28,508 bases of DNA from positions 1-28,508 of the forward strand of contig CANCYO010000036.1 in NCBI GenBank assembly GCA_947382415.1. Direction: 5' to 3'. The notes under the pieces were generated by a model, which was not told the DNA's origin, did no database searches, and worked only from the letters and a program-made list of their open reading frames with translations. The DNA is from an uncultured Lachnospiraceae bacterium (GTDB lineage: Bacteria; Bacillota; Clostridia; Lachnospirales; Lachnospiraceae). Below are positions 8,111-15,164 of the stretch, one piece after another. The translations under genes and the position numbers were made by a program. Each line of letters starts with the position of its first letter. The stretch's first letter is position 1.

Positions 8111-10573
8111 ATGACCAATAAATTGTATAAATTGATGAACTGGCCTCAGATTGAGGAGATTATTTATTCCGAGAGTGACGATCCCCATGCCATTTTGGGG
8201 CCGCACAAGTCCGGCAGTCAGATATTACTGCAGTCATATTTTCCCGAGGCGGAGAAGGCGGAGATCAAGTGGAGCGGTGCGGGCACAGGTGCGGCAAGCG
8301 AGGCATTCTGGAAGAAAAACTTTCCCTTGGAGCTTGCGGATGAGGACGGTTATTTTGCCGCTCTGATACCTGCAAAGAAACTTCCGGCTTATACCATTCT
8401 TGTGACGGACAAGGACGGTGTGCAGAAGGAATGGGGAGATCCTTATCGCTTTGCCCCCGTAATCACCAAAGAAGATACGGATAAATTCAGAAACGGCATT
8501 CACTATACGATCTATGAGAAGCTGGGAGCGCATCCCATGGAGCTTGACGGTCAGGAGGGTGTGCTGTTTGCCGTGTGGGCGCCCGGGGCTATGCGTGTCA
8601 GCGTTGTGGGAGATTTTAACGGCTGGGACGGCAGAGTGCATCAGATGCGCAGGCTCTGGGATTCCGGCATCTTTGAACTGTTCATCCCCTGTGTGCACAA
8701 AGGGGATAATTACAAATTTGAACTGAAGCTGCGAGGCGGAGTCACTTATCTGAAGGCGGATCCCTATTGCAATGCGGCACAGCTTCGGCCGGAGACAGCT
8801 TCGGTGGTGGCTGATCTGCGCGGCTTTACCTGGGAGGATCAGGCGTTTATTCAAAATCGGGAGCGTTTCCAGACAGGCAATGCGCCCATGAGCGTCTATG
8901 AGCTCTATCTGGGTTCCTTTGCCGAGCCCGGGGAGGGAGAGGTTTATGCCAATTACAGAGAGATTGCGCCCAAGGTCATAGAATATGTGAAAAAGATGAA
9001 TTATACCCATGTGGAGCTGATGCCCGTGATGGAGCATCCCTTCGACGGTTCCTGGGGCTATCAGGTCATCGGCTATTATGCGCCCACAGCCCGCTACGGC
9101 AGCCCTGAAGACTTTATGTTTTTTGTAAATGAGCTTCATAAGGCGGGAATCGGCGTCATTCTGGACTGGGTGCCCGCTCATTTCCCCAGAGACACCTATG
9201 GGCTTTCCAATTTTGACGGCACCTGCCTCTATGAGCACAGAGACCCGCGTCAGGGCTTTCACCCTCACTGGGGTACGCTGATCTACAATTACGGCCGCCC
9301 TGAGGTGAGCAATTATCTCATTGCAAACGCCTTGTTCTGGGTGGAGAAATTCCATGCGGATGCTATTCGGATGGATGCAGTGGCCAGTATGCTCTATCTG
9401 GACTATGGCAAAAACGACGGAGAGTGGGTGGCCAATATGTACGGCGGCAAGGAAAATCTGGAAGCCATCGAGATGATCAAGCATCTGAACTCCGTCCTGA
9501 AAAAGCGCAATCCCGGCGTACTCTCCATCGCTGAAGAGAGCACTGCGTTCCCCCAGATCACAGGCACTCTGCAGGAGGGGGGCCTTGGCTTTGACTTAAA
9601 GTGGAATATGGGATTCATGAACGATTATCTGGATTATATCAAATATGATCCCTATTTCAGGAGCCATCATCACGGGGAACTCACCTTCAGCATGATCTAT
9701 GCGTACAGTGAGCATTTTATGCTGGTGTTTTCACATGATGAGGTGGTACACGGCAAGGCTACCATGGTGGGCAAGATGCCCGGGGAGCGAAAGGACAAGT
9801 TTGCCGCCCTCAGGCTTACCTACGGTTATATGATGACCCATCCGGGCAAGAAAGCCCTGTTCATGGGACAGGATTTTGCGGAGTTTGACGAATGGAACGA
9901 GAACCGCAGGCTGCAGTGGGAGCTGCTGGAACAGCCCGAGCATGCCGGCGTGGCGGAGCTTGTGAAGGACCTGAACGGTCTGTATCGCAGCACTCCTGCG
10001 CTGTATGCTCTGGACGACAGCCCGGAGGGCTTTGAATGGATCAATAATATCTCCGCCAATGACTGTTATCTGACATTTTTAAGAAAGACGGAAGACCCCG
10101 AGGATGTGCTGTTAGTCGTGGCAAATTTTGCCGGAGTGGAACAGGAGATCACCACAGGCGTTCCCTATGAGGGAAAATATAAGGAGATCTTGAATACAGA
10201 CGCTTTAAAATACGGTGGAAGCGGCGTGGTGAACAGCCGCGTCAAGGCGGCCACAGACACGGAGTGGGACGACAGGAAACAGTCTGTCACCGTGAAGCTG
10301 GCGGCACAGTCCCTGAGTATTCTGCGCTTTATACCCTACACGGAGGAGGAACTTACCAAAGTTATCGAGGAGCGCATCAGGAAGAATACGCCTGTGAGAA
10401 AGACCTCCGCAGAAAAAAAGGCGGCAGAAAAAAAGACTGCTGTAAAGAAGACATCCGTCGGGAAGAAGACGTCCGGAAATAAGACGTCCGTGAAGAAGCC
10501 ATCTGTGAATAAAACATCCGTGAATAAGACATCTGCCGTGAAAAAGGCCGCGGCAGGAGATAAAAAACAATGA
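8111..10573 (+). CDS. glgB: 1,4-alpha-glucan branching enzyme with lysine-rich C-terminal tail
   Basis: GH13 enzyme that makes alpha-1,6 branches in glycogen. Of 820 residues, an N-terminal module (about 1-110) and a CBM48-like domain (about 128-225, with VVGDFNGWDG) precede the TIM barrel. Catalytic residues align with those of E. coli GlgB: nucleophile Asp422 in RMDAVASM, acid/base Glu475 in IAEEST, and Asp543 in SHDEVVHGK, with the same spacings (53 and 68 residues) as E. coli 405/458/526. The usual C-terminal beta domain ends near residue 755. Beyond it lies an unusual 63-residue basic tail (758-820) built of KTSV/KKTS units. AGAGAGGAG (8095-8103) precedes the ATG. The end overlaps mscS by ATGA. 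No other glycogen genes are in the window. Confidence 0.97.
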   Translation: MTNKLYKLMNWPQIEEIIYSESDDPHAILGPHKSGSQILLQSYFPEAEKAEIKWSGAGTGAASEAFWKKNFPLELADEDGYFAALIPAKKLPAYTILVTDKDGVQKEWGDPYRFAPVITKEDTDKFRNGIHYTIYEKLGAHPMELDGQEGVLFAVWAPGAMRVSVVGDFNGWDGRVHQMRRLWDSGIFELFIPCVHKGDNYKFELKLRGGVTYLKADPYCNAAQLRPETASVVADLRGFTWEDQAFIQNRERFQTGNAPMSVYELYLGSFAEPGEGEVYANYREIAPKVIEYVKKMNYTHVELMPVMEHPFDGSWGYQVIGYYAPTARYGSPEDFMFFVNELHKAGIGVILDWVPAHFPRDTYGLSNFDGTCLYEHRDPRQGFHPHWGTLIYNYGRPEVSNYLIANALFWVEKFHADAIRMDAVASMLYLDYGKNDGEWVANMYGGKENLEAIEMIKHLNSVLKKRNPGVLSIAEESTAFPQITGTLQEGGLGFDLKWNMGFMNDYLDYIKYDPYFRSHHHGELTFSMIYAYSEHFMLVFSHDEVVHGKATMVGKMPGERKDKFAALRLTYGYMMTHPGKKALFMGQDFAEFDEWNENRRLQWELLEQPEHAGVAELVKDLNGLYRSTPALYALDDSPEGFEWINNISANDCYLTFLRKTEDPEDVLLVVANFAGVEQEITTGVPYEGKYKEILNTDALKYGGSGVVNSRVKAATDTEWDDRKQSVTVKLAAQSLSILRFIPYTEEELTKVIEERIRKNTPVRKTSAEKKAAEKKTAVKKTSVGKKTSGNKTSVKKPSVNKTSVNKTSAVKKAAAGDKKQ
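10382..10570 (+). repeat. Low-complexity Lys/Thr/Ser repeat encoding the GlgB tail
   Basis: Degenerate tandem units related to AAGACATCCGTG encode repeats such as KKTSV, NKTSV and VKKPSV. The tail has 19 lysines and one arginine in 63 residues and only three acidic residues, so it is strongly basic and probably disordered. Codons vary between units, so this is not a recent pure duplication, but the DNA similarity of adjacent units points to expansion by slippage. It resembles histone H1-like and other nucleic-acid-binding tails in composition. Confidence 0.8.
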
Positions 10574-11421
10574 GCCGGCTCGGACTGAAGCCTGATCCGG
10601 CTCTGATCGAGACCATGCTGAACACACTGGGGGAAAAGGCTTTGAATTTAGGCGGCCGTGTTCTCTTCGCCGTGATATGTTTTCTCATCGGTTCCCAGGT
10701 CATTAAATTCATCCGCAGAGCGGTACACCGTGGGATGGAGAGAGCGAAGGCTGATGTGGGAGTGGTACAGTTTGTGGACTCTTTTCTGAAGGCCGCTCTG
10801 TATGTGGTACTGGCATTTATGATCGCATCCTCCTTTGGCGTGGACGCGGCCAGCATCGTTGCCCTTCTGGGAAGCGCCGGCGTGGCCATCGGTCTGGCGG
10901 TGCAGGGAAGTCTTTCCAATCTGGCCGGGGGTGTGCTGATTCTGCTCTTAAAGCCTTTTAAGGTGGGGGATTATATTGTGGAGGGCGCATCCGGCAAGGA
11001 AGGCGAAGTCTCGGAAATACAGATTTTTTATACGAAACTTGTGACGCCTGACAATCGGGAGATCATTCTGCCAAATGGCGCTCTGGCCAACAACAGCATT
11101 GTGAATGTCACCACAAGACACTGCCGGCGGGCGGATGTGAAAGTGAGCATTTCTTATGGGGCCGATCTGAAAAGGGCAAAAGAGGTTCTGCTTCGGATGC
11201 TTCAGGAGGACGATAAGGTCTTAAAGAGCAGGGATATCAATGTGTTTGTGGAAGAACTGGGGGAATCCGCCGTGATCGTAAACCTGCGATGCTGGTTTAC
11301 GAATGAAGAATTCTGGGAAGGAAAATGGCGTATTACCGAGAATTGCAAATATGTGCTGGATGAGGCGGGGATTGAAATTCCGTTTAATCAACTGGATGTA
11401 CATCTGCAGAGAGAAGGATGA
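10570..11421 (+). CDS. mscS: Small-conductance mechanosensitive channel, MscS family
   Basis: A 283-residue membrane channel that opens under membrane tension to release solutes during hypo-osmotic shock. Hydrophobic segments lie at about residues 27-50 and 67-90, followed by the pore-lining TM3 rich in Gly and Ala (SAGVAIGLAVQGSLSNLAGG), which is diagnostic. After TM3 come KPFKVGDYI, the beta domain with EIQIFYTKLVTPDN and ILPNGALANNSIVN, and the C-terminal alpha/beta domain. Size equals E. coli MscS (286). The ATG overlaps the glgB stop (ATGA), indicating coupled translation. A strong terminator follows immediately. The pairing with glgB is not obviously functional. Confidence 0.95.
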   Translation: MSRLGLKPDPALIETMLNTLGEKALNLGGRVLFAVICFLIGSQVIKFIRRAVHRGMERAKADVGVVQFVDSFLKAALYVVLAFMIASSFGVDAASIVALLGSAGVAIGLAVQGSLSNLAGGVLILLLKPFKVGDYIVEGASGKEGEVSEIQIFYTKLVTPDNREIILPNGALANNSIVNVTTRHCRRADVKVSISYGADLKRAKEVLLRMLQEDDKVLKSRDINVFVEELGESAVIVNLRCWFTNEEFWEGKWRITENCKYVLDEAGIEIPFNQLDVHLQREG

Positions 11422-11425
11422 TAAG

Positions 11426-11461
11426 AGAGCTGCGCGCTGAGAACGGTGCGCAGCTCTTTTT
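11426..11461 (+). terminator. Rho-independent terminator after mscS
   Basis: Perfect 10-bp GC-rich stem AGAGCTGCGC (11426-11435) and GCGCAGCTCT (11448-11457) with a 12-nt loop, followed by a run of five T (11457-11461). It starts five bases after the mscS stop codon and closes the DUF1015-glgB-mscS unit. Confidence 0.92.
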
Positions 11462-11481
11462 AGACATTACTCCCAATATTA

Positions 11482-11525
11482 TCTACGAATCGTAGAATTT
11501 GCACAAATCTGTGCTTCTCTACGAT
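11482..11525 (+). promoter_or_regulatory. Triple TCTACGA element forming nested dyads upstream of HTH regulator
   Basis: The heptamer TCTACGA occurs at 11482-11488 (plus), 11490-11496 (minus) and 11518-11524 (plus). The first two form the palindrome TCTACG-AAT-CGTAGA. The second and third form the outer 8-bp stem ATCGTAGA / TCTACGAT (11489-11496, 11518-11525) around an inner stem GCACA-AATC-TGTGC (11501-11514). The element ends about 28 bp before a likely -10 box TATGAT (11553-11558); the -35 is poor. The position and symmetry suggest a protein-binding site, possibly for the regulator encoded next to it. Confidence 0.55.
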
Positions 11526-11582
11526 CTGTGGGTGGAAAAGTAATAAATTGTGTATGATAATCAAGTGAGAAGGAGGCGGTGG

Positions 11583-12191
11583 ATGATGGATCAGATAATG
11601 ATTGGAAAGTTTATCGCGCAAGAGAGGAAAAGAAAAGGATATACACAAAGACAGCTTTCCGAAAAATTGGGGATCAGCGATAAAACCGTATCAAAATGGG
11701 AACGGGGAAACGGGTTTCCGGAAGTATCGCTGCTCATTCCATTGTGTGACGAACTTGATATTACAGTAAATGAACTACTGTCCGGGAAAAGAGTCCCTGA
11801 GGAAGATTATCGTGAAAAAGCGGAGGAAAATATGATGAATCTGGTAAGAGAGACACAGGAAAACAGGAAAAAGATAATTTTGTCGGCAATGGTGGCAATG
11901 CTTGCCATAATAGCGGGGACACCCCTGTTTGTTATCTCCGGTGCAATTCAAATGGAAGAATGGGTTCGCGTAATACTGATCATCACAGGCATTGTTGTAA
12001 TCGCGATGGGAATTGTCATTGCCTGCATACTTGACCGGGATGCAGGAGCATTTGAGTGTCCCGAGTGTAAAACCAGATTTGTTCCCGGGATGAGTGAATA
12101 CATTATGGGAGCGCACACAATTACAAAACGCAAATTGATATGCCCTGAGTGCGGGGCGCATAAATATTGCAAAAAGGTATTGACCAGATAG
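11583..12191 (+). CDS. HTH (Cro/C1) transcriptional regulator with two membrane segments and a zinc ribbon
   Basis: A 202-residue protein with three parts. Residues about 6-65 form an XRE-type helix-turn-helix (FIAQERKRKGYTQRQLSEKLGISDKTVSKWERG is split over the DNA-binding helices). Two hydrophobic segments (about residues 96-118 and 122-146) follow a charged linker. The C-terminus carries two CPEC pairs (FECPECKTRF and LICPECGAHKY), a four-cysteine zinc ribbon. This suggests a membrane-tethered regulator, in which the ribbon would lie on the same side as the HTH if there are two spans. AGGAGG at 11571-11576 serves ATG 11583 (6 bp) or 11586 (9 bp). The longer frame from GTG/ATG 11550 would lie upstream of this site. 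The repeated TCTACGA element just upstream may be its own operator. Confidence 0.85.
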   Translation: MMDQIMIGKFIAQERKRKGYTQRQLSEKLGISDKTVSKWERGNGFPEVSLLIPLCDELDITVNELLSGKRVPEEDYREKAEENMMNLVRETQENRKKIILSAMVAMLAIIAGTPLFVISGAIQMEEWVRVILIITGIVVIAMGIVIACILDRDAGAFECPECKTRFVPGMSEYIMGAHTITKRKLICPECGAHKYCKKVLTR

Positions 12192-12252
12192 TGGCTACTA
12201 ATGCAGGACTGTCCGGCTGTCTTTATTAAAACGGTAAAAACTTATTTACTGC

Positions 12253-12281
12253 TTGACAGTATGGCGGTTCTGCATTACAAT
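12253..12281 (+). promoter_or_regulatory. Consensus promoter for the Rpn-family gene
   Basis: TTGACA (12253-12258) with a 17-bp spacer and TACAAT (12276-12281). Transcription would start near 12288, leaving a leader of about 170 nt before the start codon at 12461. The rest of the stretch 12192-12460 holds no gene I can support. Confidence 0.7.
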
Positions 12282-12349
12282 GATTTTAATAAATCTGAAA
12301 TCATGTTTGTAATTTGTACTACTCTGATTATTCTACGGCAGTTCTGCCG
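12275..12349 (+). promoter_or_regulatory. Dyad over the -10 box and a hairpin in the leader
   Basis: TTACAATGATTT (12275-12286) and AAATCATGTTTGTAA (12298-12312) form an imperfect dyad covering the -10 box and the start site, a position suited to a repressor. Further into the leader, CGGCA-GTTC-TGCCG (12336-12349) forms a small perfect hairpin without a T-run. Confidence 0.4.
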
Positions 12350-12460
12350 CGGCGATTATGCCTTTCTTCCACTTTAAACAGAATATTAAGTAAAGGTATT
12401 GAGAATCAAAAACAGTGGCGGAGGGCTGATATTTATGAATCCTCTGCGGACAGGAGGATT

Positions 12461-13267
12461 ATGGGGAAATACGATGACGCAATGTATCGCTATCTGTCGG
12501 ACAACGACAGGTTTGCGGATCTGTTCAATGCCGTGCTCTTTGATGGCAGGTCTGTGGTGCGGGGGGAAATGCTGGAGGATGCCTCGGAGCGCTGTCTGGA
12601 TGTCTTTTTGGATGAGACTTCGCGGGCTGAGACTGAAGGGCAGCCTCGATATGAAAAAAGCGTTCGGGATATCCGCAAACGGATGAAAACGGGAGAGTGT
12701 CTGATCATTACGGCGATTGAGAACCAAAATGACATCGATTACGCCATGCCCTGGCGCATCATGCGATATGACCAGATGGAGTATGGAAGACAGATACGGG
12801 ATATTATAAGCAGCAGGAGAGCGGCGCTGCAAAAACAGGGACGGTCTGGAGGAAACTGGATCAGACGGCTGCGGCAGGATAAGGACGGTCTGAGAGAGTT
12901 GTGGGGCGGAGAGGCGTTTTCACATCTGGATCTGGAGACGGCGCAAACCATGGCGGTGATGACAGACAGCACAGATCTTTTGAAGAAACTTGAGATAACT
13001 GAGGAGGGAGGCTGTAATATGTGTTTGGCAGTAGAAGAAATGAGACGGGATTGGATGGCAGAAGGCAAGATAGAGGGCAAGATAGAAGGCAGGATAGAGG
13101 GCAAGATAGAGGGCAAGGCGGAAGGTAAAGCAGAAGGAATTATTGCGATGGGCATGGAATATGGTCTTTCCGAGGACGCTATTTTGGAAAAACTGCAAAA
13201 TATTCTGGACATATCACTGCAGACCGCTATGGAATATCTGGGGATGTTCAGGAAGAAAACTGTGTAG
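12461..13267 (+). CDS. Rpn-family recombination-promoting nuclease / putative transposase-like protein, internally shortened
   Basis: A 268-residue member of the PD-(D/E)XK Rpn/YhgA-like group common in Lachnospiraceae. The start MGKYDDAMYRYLSDNDRFADLFNAVLF and the nuclease-core motif ITAIENQNDIDYAMPWR fit homologues I recall. Homologues then have a P-V-x-T-L-x-x-Y-x-G-x-x-x-WDGP-S-L block and a further segment of about 100 residues; here the text runs from EYGRQIRDI straight into a C-terminal FSHLDLETAQTM-like region. An in-frame internal deletion is the simplest reading. The C-terminus holds an EGKI/EGKA repeat, followed by a short helical domain. AGGAGG at 12452-12457 is only 3 bp from the ATG, which is short. 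An in-frame extension to 12314 lacks a site. Catalytic competence is doubtful. Confidence 0.75.
   Translation: MGKYDDAMYRYLSDNDRFADLFNAVLFDGRSVVRGEMLEDASERCLDVFLDETSRAETEGQPRYEKSVRDIRKRMKTGECLIITAIENQNDIDYAMPWRIMRYDQMEYGRQIRDIISSRRAALQKQGRSGGNWIRRLRQDKDGLRELWGGEAFSHLDLETAQTMAVMTDSTDLLKKLEITEEGGCNMCLAVEEMRRDWMAEGKIEGKIEGRIEGKIEGKAEGKAEGIIAMGMEYGLSEDAILEKLQNILDISLQTAMEYLGMFRKKTV
13061..13138 (+). repeat. 12-bp tandem repeat (about 6.5 copies) in the Rpn-family gene
   Basis: Units based on GAAGGCAAGATA run from 13061 to 13138. Copies 1-4 differ by one or two bases; copies 5 and 6 encode EGKA instead of EGKI. The protein product is an E-G-K/R-I/A string. Such EGK linkers are typical of this family and vary in copy number by slippage. 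A multiple of three keeps the frame. Confidence 0.93.
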
Positions 13268-13301
13268 CTGAGGGATATTTGAGCATAAAATAAATTTTGT
13301 G

Positions 13302-13330
13302 TTGCAAATTCATAAAATACCGATTATAAT
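13302..13330 (+). promoter_or_regulatory. Promoter for tRNA-Thr
   Basis: TTGCAA (13302-13307), 17 bp, and the perfect TATAAT (13325-13330). The tRNA begins 33 bp downstream, a usual distance for a short 5' leader removed by RNase P. Confidence 0.8.
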
Positions 13331-13363
13331 ATACTTTGTTGGTTGCGCATGAGCGCGCCATGT

Positions 13364-13436
13364 GCTGAAATAGCTCAGTTGGTAGAGCACTTCACTCGTA
13401 ATGAAGGGGTCGTGGGTTCGAGTCCCATTTTCAGCT
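13364..13436 (+). tRNA. tRNA-Thr (anticodon CGU)
   Basis: A complete 73-nt cloverleaf. Acceptor arms GCTGAAA and TTTCAGC pair over 7 bp, with discriminator T at 13436. The D arm is GCTC-AGTTGGTA-GAGC, the anticodon arm CTTCA-CTCGTAA-TGAAG with CGT as anticodon (reads ACG), the variable loop GGGTC, and the T arm GTGGG-TTCGAGT-CCCAT. The 3' CCA is not encoded. It has its own promoter and terminator, so it is transcribed alone. Confidence 0.97.
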
Positions 13437-13453
13437 TTATTGGTTATGTAGGT

Positions 13454-13486
13454 TTCCCGCGGACAGTTTTGCCTGCGGGAATTTTT
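13454..13486 (+). terminator. Rho-independent terminator after tRNA-Thr
   Basis: Arms TTCCCGC (13454-13460) and GCGGGAA (13475-13481) form a 7-bp GC-rich stem, followed by TTTTT (13482-13486). It also lies just past the end of the converging ABC permease gene, but no T-run follows in that direction, so bidirectional action is doubtful. Confidence 0.85.
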
Positions 13487-13491
13487 GTGGA

Positions 13492-14316
13492 TTACAGCTG
13501 CATCTTTTTTCGGATGTGATGCTCGATCATCTGAATCCCCTTGTAAAATCCCATGGCAATGATGCACAGAAGCAATACGTTGAGGATAACGAGATTGAGT
13601 TGGAAGACCTGCGAGCCATAGATGATCAGATAACCAAGACCTCTTCTTGCCGCAAGGAACTCTCCGATGATAACGCCTACCAGAGCCAGACCGATGTTGA
13701 CTTTGGTGGTGCTTAAGAGCAGCGGGACAGATGCGGGCAGGACTACTTTGTGGAACGCGTCCCGCCTGTTTCCGCCGAGGGTATAGATCAAAGTGATCTT
13801 CTCAGGGTCGCATTGCCTGAATGCGGTGTAAAAGCTGATGATGGAGCCGAAAACCGCCACGGAGATTCCGGCCACGATGATGGTTTTGGTCCCGGTGCCC
13901 AGCCAGACGATAAAGAGGGGCGCAAGGGCTGATTTGGGCAGACTGTTCAGAACCACCAGATAGGGTTCCAGTATCTCCGACAGTTTCTGGGAATACCACA
14001 GCAGGGTGGCGGTGACAAGGCTCACCAGAAATACCAGCAGGAAACTGGCCAGGGTCTCGAACAGGGTGATGCCCACATGACCGAAAATGCTGTAATCTTT
14101 ACACATCTCCCACAGAAGCAGCATCACTTTGCTGGGACTGGAAAAGAAGAAGCTGTCGATCATTCCGGTGCGGGCGCTGACCTCCCAGACAATCAAAAAA
14201 AGCGCCAGCAGGAGCAGGCGCAGGAGAGCAATCTGCCGGTGATGTCTGTGATGCTGCCGTATGAATAGCTCCTGCCTGGTAGGCTCCGCATGAGCAGTGG
14301 CATTAAGTTTCTTCAT
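13492..14316 (-). CDS. ABC transporter permease, NitT/TauT (SsuC-like) class
   Basis: A 274-residue inner-membrane permease of the binding-protein-dependent type. After a hydrophilic, histidine-rich N-terminus (residues 1-27, including RQHHRHHRQ) come about six membrane segments. The family's features are VVLNSLPKSALAPLFIVWLGTG and the EAA-loop region ending in GEFLAARRGLGYLI, which contacts the ATPase. The stop is TAA at 13494-13492. The start overlaps the end of the ATPase gene by 14 bp, so the two are translated together. No periplasmic binding protein gene lies nearby. Substrate is unknown; this class carries nitrate, alkane sulfonates, taurine, or thiamine precursors in different systems. 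Confidence 0.92.
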   Translation of the reverse strand: MKKLNATAHAEPTRQELFIRQHHRHHRQIALLRLLLLALFLIVWEVSARTGMIDSFFFSSPSKVMLLLWEMCKDYSIFGHVGITLFETLASFLLVFLVSLVTATLLWYSQKLSEILEPYLVVLNSLPKSALAPLFIVWLGTGTKTIIVAGISVAVFGSIISFYTAFRQCDPEKITLIYTLGGNRRDAFHKVVLPASVPLLLSTTKVNIGLALVGVIIGEFLAARRGLGYLIIYGSQVFQLNLVILNVLLLCIIAMGFYKGIQMIEHHIRKKMQL

Positions 14317-15079
14317 TTTTGATCTCCTCCCATAGTCGATTGAAGTAACCGTTAAATTCCGGCGCGTTCCTGGCAGCCAAGGGAGAATCGTCCGCCAGCG
14401 TCAGATGAATAGGCAGTTCGCATTTTACTGTGGCCGGACGCCTGCTGAGAACGATGACCCGGTCTGCCAGCGAGATAGCCTCCGACAGATCGTGCGTGAT
14501 CAGAAGCATGGTCTTGCCGGTGTGGCGGATGAGCCGGCAGATGTCTGCCGACACAGAGAGCCTCGTCTGATAGTCCAATGCGCTGAAGGGCTCATCCAGA
14601 AGCAGAAGCTGAGGATCCAGAGCCAGAGTGCGGATCAGGGCGGCCCGCTGCTTCATGCCGCCGGAGAGCTCTCCGGGGCGTTTGTCACGAAATTGTTCGA
14701 GGTCGTAGTCGTGCAGAAGATGATTTACATAATCAAGGCGTTCCTGTGTGAGCATATGGTTTATTTCCAGCCCAAGTATCACATTTTTGTAGACGCTGCG
14801 CCACTCAAAGAGATGATCGTGCTGCAGCATATATCCCACCCTCGGATAGTGAAGGGATCCGTCGGGATTGTTTACGGCAATGGTGCCGGATTCAGGGGAC
14901 AGCAGTCCTGCGATGATGGATAGAAGTGTGGATTTGCCGCATCCGCTGGAGCCCACCACCGCCACGAATTCCCCTTCCTTTACGTCGAAAGACAAGTCTT
15001 TCAGAGCATGGGTCTCGCCGTGCAGGGTATGATAGGAATAATTGATATTTTGAAGCCGGAGCAGATAGGGGGTTGTCAT
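14303..15079 (-). CDS. ABC transporter ATP-binding protein, NitT/TauT (SsuB-like) class
   Basis: A 258-residue cytoplasmic ATPase that drives the neighbouring permease. The Walker A motif GSSGCGKST is at about residues 43-51; the Q-loop lies in GYMLQHDHLFEWRSV; the signature LSGGMKQR and Walker B LLLLDEPFSALD follow, with the switch histidine in LLITHDLSEA. The VGYMLQHDHLFEW wording is typical of the nitrate/sulfonate/bicarbonate family. AGAAAGG lies about 9 bp before the ATG on the minus strand. The gene diverges from the ParB-like/BMP gene with an 85-bp shared region. It is first in a two-gene operon with the permease. Substrate cannot be predicted. Confidence 0.95.
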   Translation of the reverse strand: MTTPYLLRLQNINYSYHTLHGETHALKDLSFDVKEGEFVAVVGSSGCGKSTLLSIIAGLLSPESGTIAVNNPDGSLHYPRVGYMLQHDHLFEWRSVYKNVILGLEINHMLTQERLDYVNHLLHDYDLEQFRDKRPGELSGGMKQRAALIRTLALDPQLLLLDEPFSALDYQTRLSVSADICRLIRHTGKTMLLITHDLSEAISLADRVIVLSRRPATVKCELPIHLTLADDSPLAARNAPEFNGYFNRLWEEIKNEET

Positions 15080-15092
15080 ACACAGACCTTTC

Positions 15093-15122
15093 TTCGCATA
15101 AAATTTTGATTTAGTGTATAAT
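15093..15122 (+). promoter_or_regulatory. Promoter of the ParB-like/BMP gene in the divergent region
   Basis: TTCGCA (15093-15098), an 18-bp spacer and the perfect TATAAT (15117-15122) precede the start codon by about 42 bp. A minus-strand promoter for the ABC operon must also lie within the same 85 bp (candidate TATTAT on the minus strand, poor -35), so the two units could share control. Confidence 0.6.
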
Positions 15123-15164
15123 ATGAATGAAACTTTAAAAGGTGTAAAACAGTAGGAGGATGTA

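Noticed and set aside
8234..9484. Long open frame (416 codons) on the minus strand inside glgB
   Set aside because: It is antisense to the catalytic core of a well-conserved enzyme and has no recognisable motif; it follows from codon bias of the plus-strand gene.
12314..12460. In-frame N-terminal extension of the Rpn-family gene
   Set aside because: No ribosome binding site, lies in the predicted leader, and homologues begin at MGKYDD.
13061..13138. CRISPR-like array
   Set aside because: 12-bp direct repeats without spacers, inside a coding frame; no array elsewhere in the window.
12739..13212. Minus-strand frame with an ILPS repeat
   Set aside because: The repeat is only the reverse reading of the EGKI-coding tandem repeat in the Rpn-family gene.
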